Below are positions 10,893 through 21,631 of a stretch of 64,000 nucleotides of DNA, one piece after another; positions within the stretch are counted from its first letter, which is position 1; each line of letters begins with the position of its first letter. Position numbers and translations under genes: made by a program. The stretch spans positions 1-64,000 of the forward strand of contig JALMLS010000242.1 in the NCBI GenBank assembly GCA_038496445.1, read 5' to 3'. Below the pieces are notes generated by a model. That model was not told the origin of the DNA. It was given only the letters and a program-made list of their open reading frames with translations, and did no database searches. The stretch comes from Trichosphaerium sp. ATCC 40318. Its lineage: Eukaryota > Discosea > Flabellinia > Trichosidae.

Positions 10893-12905
10893 ATGATTCT
10901 TTGGCTTTGTGTTATTCTGTGCGTAATGTCATGTACAGCTACGCAAATATCGTCTTGTAAGTGGCATAATAAAGTCTACTACCTACACGATTCTACAAAT
11001 AATACGAATACTTCATGCGCAGCAGGTAAGCATCGAATGGGGATCACAAGGGACAAAAAAATAAAATCAAAAACAATTTCATTTTCGACCCAAACCATTT
11101 CGCGTTTTTGTATCTTGTTAATAGTATCCAGGCTCGCATCCTTTGGTCATTGATTCAATTATGGAAGCTTCTGTTATTTCGCTATTCAAGGTACCATCGG
11201 GTTTTTTTCGTTTACCACGTGCCTAAGACAATACGAAGGACATTAAAGTGATGTTAACAAGAAAGAACTCAAAATTTTATTGGTCTGATGGCTCAAGCGT
11301 TTCTCCAACTCTATTCAAGGGAAATTTTGGAGTAAATAGTAAATCAGGTATTGGTGGTTGCGCTACTTTCAAAGGAGGGGTACGTACAGTGTGGGTACAC
11401 AAAATAAACCTAATAGATCTTTCACTTTTTTTTTTTGTAACTTTTTTTTCTAAAAGGCACTCGTTCCTGGATGTGCTCCAAATCGCTTTATTTGCGAAGC
11501 AATTCATAACGCAAATATATCAGTAGATAAAGAATGTGTTGTGGTACCTGACGAGGTACCTTGCGATCACGTACTAGCGGGTACATTTTTAGCAGCAAAC
11601 TTGACATTTTTATTTCTGAAAAACAGATCCTTTGCCATTTTCGACTTCAGGCATTTCTTCGTTTTAGATAACATGTCATCTTATTGACTTGCATTATAAT
11701 AGGTCACTGCTACAACGGTATCAAAAAAAGGTTGACTTGGATAGAAGCACAAGGTAAGTTGTATCACAAGTATAGCACTTTTTTTTTAAGTAACGGCTAT
11801 TGTTTCTAGGGCAATGTATGAAACAGGGTGGTTATATCGCTACGATTACAACTGCTGATGAGCAAACTTTTGTCCATAGTGTAAGAAAACAAGAGTTCAA
11901 CAGAGAAGGTGTATGGATAGGGCTTACGAGTGGATTTAGTAGTAATCACTTTGATTTTAAATGGGTACCTTTTCATTAATTATTTATTAACTAACACGTG
12001 ATACTCACTTAGGTTGCAACAAAAGAAAAGAGGGAGTTTGGTAGAACAATAAAGAAATATCCTTGGTCTAGCCGAGAACCAGAAAACAGAAACTTGCCAG
12101 GTTCAGTCAAAGAGAACTGTGTTGTTTTGTGCGTTTTTTTTTCTTTCGCTTTTCTTTTTTCAGAACGAGCACGTGTCACACACGTGCTTTGTTTATTGCA
12201 TTTTCAAGCCGTGTTAGTTCTTCAAAAGCATGTCTTTTAATAGTTGAGTATAGGGGTTCTGTCCAAAGGTGGGCTGATTATCGTTGTGATACTGTCGGAG
12301 CAATAAACGTTATTTGCGAGATTGAAAATGATCCAAGAACAAGAGGTAACAAATAGATTCCTGCTTTTTTCTTATAGTATTAAAAAAAAATTAGAAAACT
12401 TGGAGAGCAACGCTCCAGTAGTGGTTGTCAATTCAAATCTATATGTACCTGGTACGTACCTATAAAATAGCGTGTATTGTATGCTAACTATATTATTTCT
12501 AAAGGAAATATAAGTATCAACGTAGGAAGTGTTTTACAAATTAAAAAAGATACAGCAGTTGTTGATGTTTCAGAATGTTTCACAGGTTCGTTCACCATAG
12601 ACTCGAAGAATATAGAGGTAAATCATATCATTACTTAACAATACAGTTGTAGACTAATTAAATTTATTACTATAAAGTCAACAACAGCGTTAATTGCTCA
12701 ACGAAAGAATTGTGAAGAGATTAGCCCAGAAGTAAACAAAGATTATACTCAATGTGTCAGAAAATCAAGAAAAAACCTAAGAACCTCCTCAATTCTACGT
12801 CTTCAAATCACTAAATGTAGAGAACCTATTAACAATGGAAATATTTTAAAAATAACCTTTGAATCGATAATAACAATGATTGTAGTACTATGGTGTACAC
12901 TGTAA
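10893..12905 (+). CDS. Secreted protein with two C-type lectin domains, probably GPI-anchored
   Basis: Starts with a signal peptide (MILWLCVILCVMSCTATQ). Exons to ~11580 encode a first C-type-lectin-like domain (SHPLVIDSIMEASVISLFK, FYWSDGSSVSPTLFKGN, closing FICE with paired cysteines). Exons ~11700-12350 encode a second, more typical one: HCYNGIKKRLTWIEAQ, GVWIGLTSG, a carbohydrate-site-like stretch containing WSSREPENRN, and a closing WADYRCDTVGAINVICE. The C-terminus ends in a hydrophobic tail (ITMIVVLWCTL) after a basic/Cys region, as expected for a GPI signal or a transmembrane anchor. EPEN in place of the calcium-binding EPN leaves sugar binding uncertain. At least nine introns; one (12130-12210) carries a CACGTG hairpin. 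Confidence 0.82.
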
Positions 12906-12961
12906 ATAATATAAGAAAAAAAACTTTACATCTTTCAAGCTGGGTATAGGTATGAATCGCT

Positions 12962-13496
12962 CTATCTCCATTTTGTTGAGCCATCCCATCCGATACATTC
13001 CATTAAAGCATTCTCATATTCAAATGCTTTTAAAATAATGCCTTGCTTTCCTCTTATCTCATAATGAACATCGGGATAGCACTTCAATGCAAGTCCTTCA
13101 ATATCTTTACAAACTTCTGCCAAACCTGATTACCCATATCATCAACAAGAGTGACACTTATTTTGGACATCTAACCGGTTTTATTGTCATTAATCAGGAG
13201 GATGAATTGATTTGGAAAAATGATAAGCAGAAACTCTATCTATTTCCGATTTTCTTGAATTTTGTCTTCCACAATAGATTAAATGTGTTGTTATCTTCCA
13301 GGTACTTGTACATGCAATCTCTATTGATAATGATTAAGTAATCACCCTGACCAATGGCTTGTCTTACATCCTCAACATACACAGAGCGCTTAATACCAAT
13401 TTTTCCCATTAATAACTGTTGTTCGGGTGTCAACTATACATCCAAGCTCAACTTTTCAGCAATATCCAACAGAATTTTGGAACTGTCCGCTTCCAT
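12962..13496 (-). pseudogene. Unrecognised gene or pseudogene, two coding-like blocks
   Basis: Block 1 starts MEADSSKILLDIAEKLSLDV, meets an in-frame TAG, then continues TPEQQLLMGKIGIKRSVYVE and DVRQAIGQGDYLIIINRDCM. Block 2 (12962-13120) reads AEVCKDIEGLALKCYPDVHY and ends STKWR-stop. I do not recognise the family. The TAG could be bypassed by a 24-nt intron, which is shorter than others here, and no in-frame donor links the blocks. Degradation is therefore likelier than a functional gene. Confidence 0.4.
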
Positions 13497-14100
13497 TTTG
13501 GCTCAAAGCCATACTTGATGGCCAAAATCTTCCTTTGCGACAGTGGCCAATATGCATATTGCGCAAGATCAACGCAATATTCAAAACACGTGTCATGAGG
13601 CGTCACCAATAGAAAAGATCTTTCGAATGAATAGTAGTAATGTAAAGGTCAAGTCACAAAGCTACGTTTTAACAGCAAAAAAGGGTTGGTAGCCAACTGA
13701 CATGCCAAGCGCCTTTCGTAGATACAAGAGAAAGCAAAGTACACGTCATCGCTTTAATTGTTTATTTCTCGACACTAGGCCCTTGATAGCATCACGTGTA
13801 ACTTGGTAAAGGTGTCGCAATATGACCATAAGCATATACAGTGAATGGAGTGGTGCACAATCCTGTTTTATATTTTTTTAAACCCTAACTTACACGCTGT
13901 TGCTTGAGGTTTTATGTCCATACTATGGTAGTTATATGGCCCATATTTAAATATAGTGCTGGAATAGCCCGAGATAAGAACGTGGTATCAAGAGCGCTTC
14001 GAGATTTAAGTGAAAAGGAGTTAAGGTCATAACTTTACGTCTACTTAAACCATTCTCAATAACAACCAACAACAACAACTACCACTACTAAATCAACTAA
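13497..14100. promoter_or_regulatory. Intergenic region upstream of the 14.1-kb gene
   Basis: No exon was identified. Two CACGTG hexamers lie at ~13589 and ~13795. The last ~50 bases before the ATG are CAA/CTA-rich (CAACCAACAACAACAACTAC), the same 5' UTR composition seen ahead of the lipase ATGs. Confidence 0.35.
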
Positions 14101-14832
14101 ATGTCTGACTCTGAAAACGTATGCGCTGATTATTTTGTCTGGCAGTAAACTTAACACGTGATTTTTAGACAATCAAAATTAAAGGACACTACTTCGGACC
14201 AACTGCCATTGGAGGTGTTCAATCCGACTTAAAATCACTTCAAGAAGAGATAAATAACGCTGACACTATCATATCTCCTATAGGTTATTGGTACTGTACA
14301 ATGAAAACTGTGTCACGTACTTATTCTGTTAGGCCATTCCATATGTTCAAAACAGCAAGTCGTGCCAAACCAACACCTTGTTTCATTATGGCCTACGTTC
14401 AAAAGGAAGACGAGAGAGTTCAGAATGCTCTTCTTGTCTTGTATGAAGAAAGCAGAGGTACACTTTGACAACTTTTTGAAAAAGTTGTCCTTATTCTTGC
14501 TCAGGACCTATTGGACAACCTAATCACTGTATTCCGCTTGTACTTGGCGGAGATAAGCAATGGACAATGGGCAAAATCACTAATAAAACTTCTAAAGATC
14601 AAGTGAGGCTCTATGCACGTGATCCAGACGGCAAAGGTACTGTCTTTAAAAATACAAAACCTAAATCTAATGGTTGTTAGGGACTACACCTTGCTTTGCA
14701 GTTGGAAGGAAGAGCTTGAATGATTTTGCGAAATTACTAAAACCTTATGTTCGAGTTATTACTAAGGATAGAAAAAAGAAACTTGGTGTTGCACTTGAGG
14801 CTTTTGATGATCCTTCACTTCTTTCCGATTAA
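14101..14832 (+). CDS. Uncharacterised 196-residue protein
   Basis: Four exons join perfectly (14101-14118, 14169-14457, 14505-14636, 14681-14832; 591 nt). The protein starts MSDSEN, has no signal peptide or membrane segment, and ends FDDPSLLSD. Visible features are a duplicated TPCF motif (PTPCFIMAYVQKEDERVQNA and TTPCFAVGRKSLNDF) and a basic segment RVITKDRKKKLG near the end. I do not recognise the family. The first intron is short (50 nt) and contains CACGTGA a few bases before its acceptor. Exon quality and codon use look like a live gene. Confidence 0.72.
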
Positions 14833-15061
14833 TCTTTGTATCAATAAATTGTATATTTCGAAGACAAAGAAAATACATAGTTTTTCAAGTACTAGCACTA
14901 GTTACTAGTTTTTGTGTCCTTACCTTTAATCACTCAAACTTACTCTTGGAAAAAAACTTCAGTATAATGTTGAGGATAGTAATAACTCAGTAAGAGGCCA
15001 ACAGTGTTTTTTAGATATATCAAAATAAAACTTGTAATCCTTTTTTTCACAAAAAGATAGG

Positions 15062-15585
15062 CCGAGCAGACATCCTCTCCTTAATAACCCACAGAGCGCC
15101 CCACTCCATTGACAACGGCGTACACTGGAACACCGGCCAAAGGACGCTCGAGACCAAGGAACTGTACCAGTTCATACCAGTTTCTCTCAGTCTAACATGA
15201 TCCTAGATTGATGTTTGTGTTGAGAATCAGGTACGATACCTCGAGGCACTGAATTCTCATCAACTTCAAATCATGTCGTTATTTTCTATTTAGAAAGCGC
15301 CAAGAGAACACACACTCCTTTTGCTTTCCATTATCTTGGAAATCCAGAAATCCTTTTGTACATTCAAGTTTATCCACAAAATAAATTGTGGGATATCACA
15401 AAGTTGTAGCGTTTGTCGTGCTGTTTAGAGGTTCGTGGTTTTGGATTGAATTGACCCACGTTGAGGCGAGATATTGGAGGTATAGTGAAAGAAATGATAA
15501 TGCACACGCAGTAGAGGTAACGGCACCTATCGACAAGCAACTTTTATTTCATTTGTTCGTTTTCAAATTAGTAATTTATTAAACA
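15062..15585 (+). CDS. Unresolved coding-like exons, unknown product
   Basis: Three stretches read like protein: RADILSLITHRAPHSIDNGV followed by HWNTGQRTLETKELYQFIPV (15062-15190), HTPFAFHYLGNPEILLYIQV with PQNKLWDITK (15300-15406), and GSWFWIELTHVEARYWRYSE (15430-15515). The last two join through a 26-nt intron, unusually short. The first stretch is clearly more GC-rich than its surroundings. No start codon, family or complete exon chain was found, so it may be a decaying gene. Confidence 0.35.
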
Positions 15586-16689
15586 CTGTTGGAAGGGCTA
15601 CAACTCTCGTGTGTATACCTCTAACGCTCCGAAGCGTTTACTTCAGTTGGATATTTAACGGTTAAACTGAAATTCAAAAAATGGATACCGCTCGAATTCC
15701 ACCTTACTTTCGAACCGTATTGGTGTAATACTATTGCTTTTATTGATGTGAAGGAAGGAAACTGCATTTGTAAGCGGTTAGGTTGAACAGGCTTCTACAA
15801 CCTTAAATAGGTGTTTTGAATAGAGAAACATTAAGAACCACGCGTGGAACAGAGAAATTCGATATAGAAATCAGTTTTTGTAGCGATAGCGAAACGATTT
15901 TTTAGATCACGTTTTTTAACCGAATTTTACACAAAAACTGTTCAAAATGTTATAAATCATATATTTACACTCCTGTTGTTTTCGTACCGGTGCATTTTGA
16001 GTGATACAAACTAGAGTATGTGTAAAATCTCTTTTTGGCTCTTTTCTAAGCTCAAACACTTCGTGACGCCTGAATAACACTGACGAATTGCTCCAGTTCG
16101 CTTACGACAGAAGCCATTGTATTTTCACTTAATTCGACTAACGATTTTCAACGTGTCTTTATTGTTTTGTTTCTCCAAGTGACGTGCAAAACAGAGGTAT
16201 TGCAATCCGTCAAAGTCAGAGACGCATTTTTGTGGGCCATTCGGGCCATAAAACAAGGGATTGGCCCATTTCGCTTTAAATAATTGTTTTGCAGACTTTC
16301 GAGAACGTATTACGTCACGGCATGCTGTCTATGAGTGCTGGAGAAGGCTATAATCGCTTTAAAATTGTTTGGTTGCTCCATTACTGCCAAAAGTATTTCT
16401 GGTCGGTTAGGAAGCCCAAATATCTCTGATTTAAATACATCGTATGTCATATATGGGCTGAATAGGCTACAAGCCCTTTTTATGAGCCCTAAACTGTCTC
16501 AATTAATATTTATATGCAATGTGATGCTATACAGAAAGGTTTGAAGTTAAACAGACGGCCACATTGTTCTGTAGGGTGTTTTTGTAAAAGTCCGAAAATT
16601 CATATTTTTTTGAAGGTTAGAACTTTTTTTAAAGTCGTAGTTGCAAACATCTATGTTGATTTAGAGGCTCTTGTTAGAGTTCAAACAAA
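15586..16689. other. Long stretch without a recognisable gene
   Basis: About 1.1 kb on both strands gives only short frames of biased composition. No CACGTG, tandem repeat or RNA-like structure stood out. Confidence 0.45.
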
Positions 16690-17457
16690 TATATTTATGT
16701 TCTTTCTTTCTTGGGTTGCATCAGGAAGAAACCAGAAGCTCTTAAGAAGGTATGAAGGTCAAATAAGCACGTGATATGTAGTTTGACAAACATAGATATT
16801 AGATCAGATGTTTGGTCCTACTCAACAAGATATAATAGCTATTGTTGGTAAATCAGAGGTTGCAACTATTGAGGTATCACGTGTAGCTATTGTATTGGTA
16901 GCAGCATTAGAAGTTGACATAGAAGAACAAGTTATCTTTGATTTTAATACAGGCGGTATTTCTCAGGTTATAAAAGCACTTCCTGATGTTTCTCAAGAAC
17001 ATCGAGGTACCCCTAGCAAATATTCTTTAGGTATTAGCGTATTCTTATAACCGATAGTGGCTATGATGTCAAAATCTTTTGCTTATAGTAGAGCTGCGTT
17101 TGGATATCGAGACGCGATTGTTTTCATATGGTACTTATCTCAGTTTTTTTTGTACAAGCTTCTAACTACAGCAGCACCAACTACGGATGCTCCTACTACA
17201 AAAGCTGCAACAACAGAACGGCCAACTACAGACGCAACAACAACAGGCGCTCCTAAAACTGGTACTTGAGCGATTTATTAGACTTTATTATCATCTTTTT
17301 CAACTTAACAGTATTAGATGCGCCAACAAACAAAGCTCCATCAACAGAGGCACCAACAACAGAAGCTCCTACCTCTCTAGCGCCAACAACTGAGGCTCCA
17401 ACCGAGGCACCTGCAACTATAGCGCCACCATTGAGCTACACAGGCTTTGATTGTTAG
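16690..17457 (+). CDS. Surface protein with Thr/Pro mucin-like repeats
   Basis: Exons join as ...DQMFGPTQQDIIAIVGKSE and DIEEQVIFDFNTGGISQVIK (16803-17011), then two short exons (~17032-17130), then mucin-like repeats APTTDAPTTKAATTERPTTD (17169-17262) and APTNKAPSTEAPTTEAPT (17311-17440), ending LSYTGFDC at TAG. The repeats are typical O-glycosylation stalks. No C-terminal hydrophobic anchor is seen in this frame, and the start and any signal peptide were not located; an upstream exon near 16690-16752 is possible. The last intron begins GGTACTTGAGCGAT, nearly the same as an intron in the mucin exons at 21016, so the two loci share a duplicated exon-intron-exon cassette. Confidence 0.5.
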
Positions 17458-17798
17458 ACAGCACAAAATAACGACTCCTAGAGCCAAGCAGAGCATTCTT
17501 TCAGCCTCTCAAGTGTATTTAGTAACAACAGTATAGCCAAAATTTCCAAAAAAAAAAACCATTTAGTACAGACGCCGTGTAGCTTGTACTGGATTGTGAA
17601 TATTTTAATTACTGTGTGGGACACGTTATTGTCTGTGTGCTTATTTGGATGTTTTCTTTGTTGAAGGATAATCTGTGTCTTGTAGCTCCAGAACAGTTTG
17701 ATCTAAGAGATGTTTTACTGCAACAGTATCCTTGTGTTTGTTAAGAAACATATTTAGCTTTTTAGATTCCTGACAGAGAAACCAGGAAGTTATATTGT

Positions 17799-19745
17799 TT
17801 ATGATGAACGAGTTGCATCCCAATAATCCATATCAAGAAATTCGCTCATTTTTGAAAGATAATAATCTTTGTCACTGTCAGTAATCTTATCACGTGTACT
17901 ATGATTAAATACATAGAATATCACAACAGATTGTAGAGAATCTATACAATACTTATCTGAGAATTTTAAGAGCTTCAATAGAGTATCCAAATCAAGATTA
18001 GGAGGTATGTCATCAAAGTATGCAAAGTGAATAAAAGTTTTGATAATGAACACATCTCCTTCTAAGCTAATGCTTGTATTGTCGTCACCATTTGTCCCAA
18101 GATTGTTAGAAAGAATAGCTCCTTCAAAGAATGTAGCTCGGCACATCAATATCGCCTAGTTGAATTACATAAGTAGAAGCATAAAAAAATGAGGGACTAA
18201 CCTTGTGACATTTAATACAATCTGTTCCAGTATTAATATCAAAGTCTTGAGTGTTTGATTTGTACAGCTTTTTGAGGGATTTTAGAAGTTTGCTTCTATG
18301 TTTGCAAGATCCGTATTTGCGTAAGGAACAAATAAAGGCATTATCTTCGTTCATGTTGGCATATATTTCTTGGCTTAATTTTGCAACATCAAGTAACAGT
18401 GTTGATGTTTTTCTTGGAAACATGAAAGGTTGGATGGATGATACTATGGCATGATTAGTGTGTTTATGTAAGGTTTAGGATTATACATACATGACGAAAA
18501 TTCTTTTTCTCTGTCACTACCGACGTCTCCTTTCCCTGAGGTTTGTCTTAAAACATATGATATCACATTAGGATTTTCTATCAAGGATGTAAAAGTAGCA
18601 CCAAGAAAACATGCTGGGTTATCTAGTCTTGAACAAATGACATTGAACACGTGCATAGCGCAATCGTATGCATTCATTGTTGTTCCTATCGTATATGTAT
18701 AAGCTACATGGGTAAACAGGTTGGTACCTTTGTAATCAGGGAAGAACTCTCTAAACTTTTCCGGATGGTTTTGTAACTCTTCCTCAAACAAGTCAAGTTT
18801 TGTCAATACAAGGACAATAGGAGCATTGACATGAGAACGTTGTATTATATCTTGAAGTGATTCCAATGACTCTTCAAACGCATTACTTGTATCATCTTCA
18901 CAAACGTACAAGTAACTTTTTTGAGAGAAGGGTTAATTACATAAACACAATATGACACTCACCTATCAAGAGATATACAATAGATTAAATAATCTATGCC
19001 ATCTAAAACATGTACCCACCGTCTTCTCTCACTACAACTTCCTAGAAGGATTTGACATACAGAAAAGAAAAAAGTCGAAAACACAAAGACTTGCAAAAAC
19101 AAACCTCCAACATCCCCCAATCTATATTCAGTACCATCAACTTCACCTTCTAAGTCAAAAATGTTGAAAGAACGTGAATAGTAGTTAAGCCTTTGTTCAT
19201 AAGTCACAACGAAAGAATCTGCAGTTTGAGAGCAAATTGAATCAATGAAACTTAGAAAAAAAAAAAGTTAAAACAAAGGTATCATAAGGTTAACAATCCA
19301 CTCACGCTTTCATGTTTTTCTTACAGGATAAAACGATACTTTTAAAGTCAGTATACAAAATCATGTTCATGAATTCTTTGTTGTCTTTCAACCTAGCCCA
19401 AGGGTTAGGTCACAAAGAGATTGACTTACAAAATAAAAATATGAATACTGTTTTAAAGCGTCAATGTGTTGTTGTGTCCATGTGTCATCAGTCATATCTA
19501 CAAACGACTTCACCATATCTTGTGTCGTCTATTTTATGTCATATATTACTAATTAGTGCTTTAGATGTATCTTACGCTGTCCAGAGTTGAAAATTCAGGT
19601 TGTGCAGATAAAACTCGTAAGAACCATTGTACAAAATATATACCCTTGCTACTGTAATACCGATGGTACCAAGGAGTTAATTTTTCCTCTTTTAAGAGTC
19701 TAAACTGCAACAGAAGCTTGGATTTCCCTAAACACTTTTTCAGTA
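17799..19745 (-). CDS. Heterotrimeric G-protein alpha-like / BTB fusion
   Basis: Going down the minus strand: LGKSKLLLQFRLL (~19720, eroded P-loop with GKS kept), helical-domain-like segments, a switch I region (RLNYYSRSFNIFDLEGE, Arg kept, Thr lost), then RLGDVGG|SCSERRRWVHVLDG (~19040-19110), matching the G-alpha block DVGGQRSERRKWIHCF but with the catalytic Gln replaced by Ser. EDESQNRMEES is matched by EDDTSNAFEESLESLQDII, and NKKDLFEE by LTKLDLFEEEL. A 47-nt intron (~18446-18492) joins this to a BTB/POZ domain: CIKCHKAILMCRATFFEGA, then EGDVFIIKTFIHFAYFDDIP. The frame stops at 17799; a further exon-like stretch (17641-17780) could extend it. The exon join near 19400-19430 does not hold frame, so a frameshift or missed exon is possible there. 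BTB domains bind cullin-3, suggesting a GTPase-fold ubiquitin-ligase adaptor. Confidence 0.68.
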
Positions 19746-20021
19746 AATCGCATTAACTCCGATTCTGAACAGTACCACTCATGCTAGGTCCTAAGTTTTG
19801 ATGTTATTTCGAATGTCAACAAAAATTGTGTAGCTATCTATAAATAGTTACCACTGTCATACCTACGACTAGTACATGTTTCTGCTTCTCTTTACGATGT
19901 ATTTGATTTAAAGGCTTTTTTTTAGATTTGAAGTTGCCCATACTGTGCTCACGCTATCCGCAAAAAAGTTGTGAACCTAAGTTTGACCACCGTAAAAAAT
20001 TCATGAAATAAATTTCTGCAG

Positions 20022-20877
20022 CAGGCAGCCCATCAATATGTGTTAGTCTTAGAAGAACAGTTTTTCCTATTTTCTACGGTGGTAGTTGGTCTTATAGCCT
20101 TAATACTGGCAACATGGATGTTCTTGATTCTATTCTTCTACAGAGACATGACAGACTTTTCCACGCGTCTACTATTGTATTTATCGATTGTAGATTGGGT
20201 ATTATGCCTTAACGAAATAATATTCGCTCTATCCTCCCTATTAGTCCGCACAAAACGAAGCAACATTATAAACCAATACTTATTTGAAAGCCTGAAAGTT
20301 TTGCTAAAGACACTTTAGAACCGTTTTGCTCCTTGGCAGCTTATTTCGCTGTTTATACTCACTTGACAGTATTGTTCGTAGTCAGCAATTTCTGTAAATA
20401 TTCTTCTGCATCAAGTACAAGTACGCTATCTATCGGTGTACATAAATCACGTGATCCTTTTTTTTATTTTTTTTACCTTTGTAAAATCACGTGCTCGCAC
20501 ATGTCAAAAAATTTATCACGGCTATTTAAGTTGACTGTTTTGCACCAGGAAAACAGTTGTGGTTGCGGAGCCTTTTATACTATTCTTCATTTTTGTGTTC
20601 CTTGTCATGGCTCTGGCACCTTTTGCTACAAGAACTTATGGTCGAGAGCCTTGGGGTGGGTAAGTGACGTGATATCAAAGATGTTACTAACAGCTGTTAA
20701 TAGATGCTTCATGAGGGGTCAGTCCCTTTTAGATAAGTTGTACGTTTGTACCAAAATCTCGCTGTCATTAACTCGATAGATTATTTGGGCTTGTGTCTGT
20801 ATTCCCGTTCTTTATTTCATTCATATTTATTGCTGTACTCAACGCATTGTCAATATACGAGCTATTTTTCGTTGTGA
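20022..20877 (+). CDS. Seven-transmembrane receptor-like gene (cAMP-receptor type), possibly degenerate
   Basis: An exon from the acceptor at 20021 reads QAAHQYVLVLEEQFFLFSTV followed by two hydrophobic helices (GLIALILATWMFLILFFYRD, LLYLSIVDWVLCLNEIIFAL). A 48-nt intron leads to PESFAKDTLEPFCSLAAYFA and TM3 (YTHLTVLFVVSNFCKYSS). A later exon (~20550-20650) gives VVVAEPFILFFIFVFLVMAL and TYGREPWGW, like TM4 and the second outer loop of slime-mould cAMP-receptor-like GPCRs. TM5-like sequence follows at 20790. The first exon, the splice into ~20548 and the C-terminus were not resolved, and this intron holds two CACGTG hexamers. It may be a working receptor or a decaying one. Confidence 0.5.
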
Positions 20878-20879
20878 AC

Positions 20880-21615
20880 TTCAGAGGCTCTAACTACTGC
20901 TACACAAACAACTGTTGCTCCTACAACAGGTGCACCAACAACAGAGGCTCCTACAACGGCTGCTGCAACAACAAACGCTCCAACCACTGAAGCTTCAACC
21001 ACAGATGCACCTACAACTGGTACTTGATCGATATTATTTTTACCTATCTCCACCTAACTACAGTAGATGTGTCAACTACAGATGCACCTACAACTGCGGC
21101 GCTCCACCAACCGATGCGCCTACTACAAGTGCTCCAACCACTGAAGCACCGACTACAGCAACACCAACTACGGATGCTCCAACAACAGAGGCTACTACTA
21201 AATCTCCAACTACAAGGCTCAACAAATGGTACTTCCTACTTTACTTTCTAGAACTAACTTTATTTATGGAGCGTAAATATAAAATGTAAAATTGTTTTGT
21301 ATTCAAAAGGCTGCACAATTCGGCAAATGCAAGGCAAAGAATTTGGCTGTTTTCTTGGTTTTTTCTATTTTTTTTGTAGCTCTTCTAATATGTTTAGGTA
21401 TTGGTGGTGGTATGATCCAAGCACCACTTATGCTTGAACTAGATATATTACCTCAAGTTGTTACAGCAACATCAGTGTTTATGGTGGTACATCACAAAAA
21501 ACAAAGATAAAATTGATTTCAAGCCCTGTGTCATGCTGCCAAGGCAATACAGCTCAAAAGTCAGCTCAGGAGATGAAGATGATGTTATTCAACATATGAG
21601 ACAGATACGATAGAA
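20880..21615 (+). pseudogene. Mucin-like exons plus a shortened TauE/SafE transporter
   Basis: Mucin-like exons ALTTATQTTVAPTTGAPTTE... (20883-21014) and STTDAPTT...PTTDAPTTSAPTTEAPTT (21067-21230) contain a one-base frameshift near 21103 (GCGGCGCTCC). They are followed by an exon (21310-21486) with a membrane helix and GIGGGMIQAPLMLELDILPQ then VVTATSVFMV, a clear TauE/SafE anion-exporter signature. The expected rest of that transporter (about five more helices) is absent. Only a polar tail MLPRQYSSKVSSGDEDDV follows, ending at 21615. I read it as a frameshifted, internally deleted transporter with a mucin-like ectodomain. Confidence 0.5.
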
Positions 21616-21631
21616 CCAACTGCAATAATCT

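Noticed and set aside
20862-21053. Val/Ala-rich frame opposite the mucin exons
   Set aside because: Reverse reading of ACA/CCA repeats; no start context or splice support.
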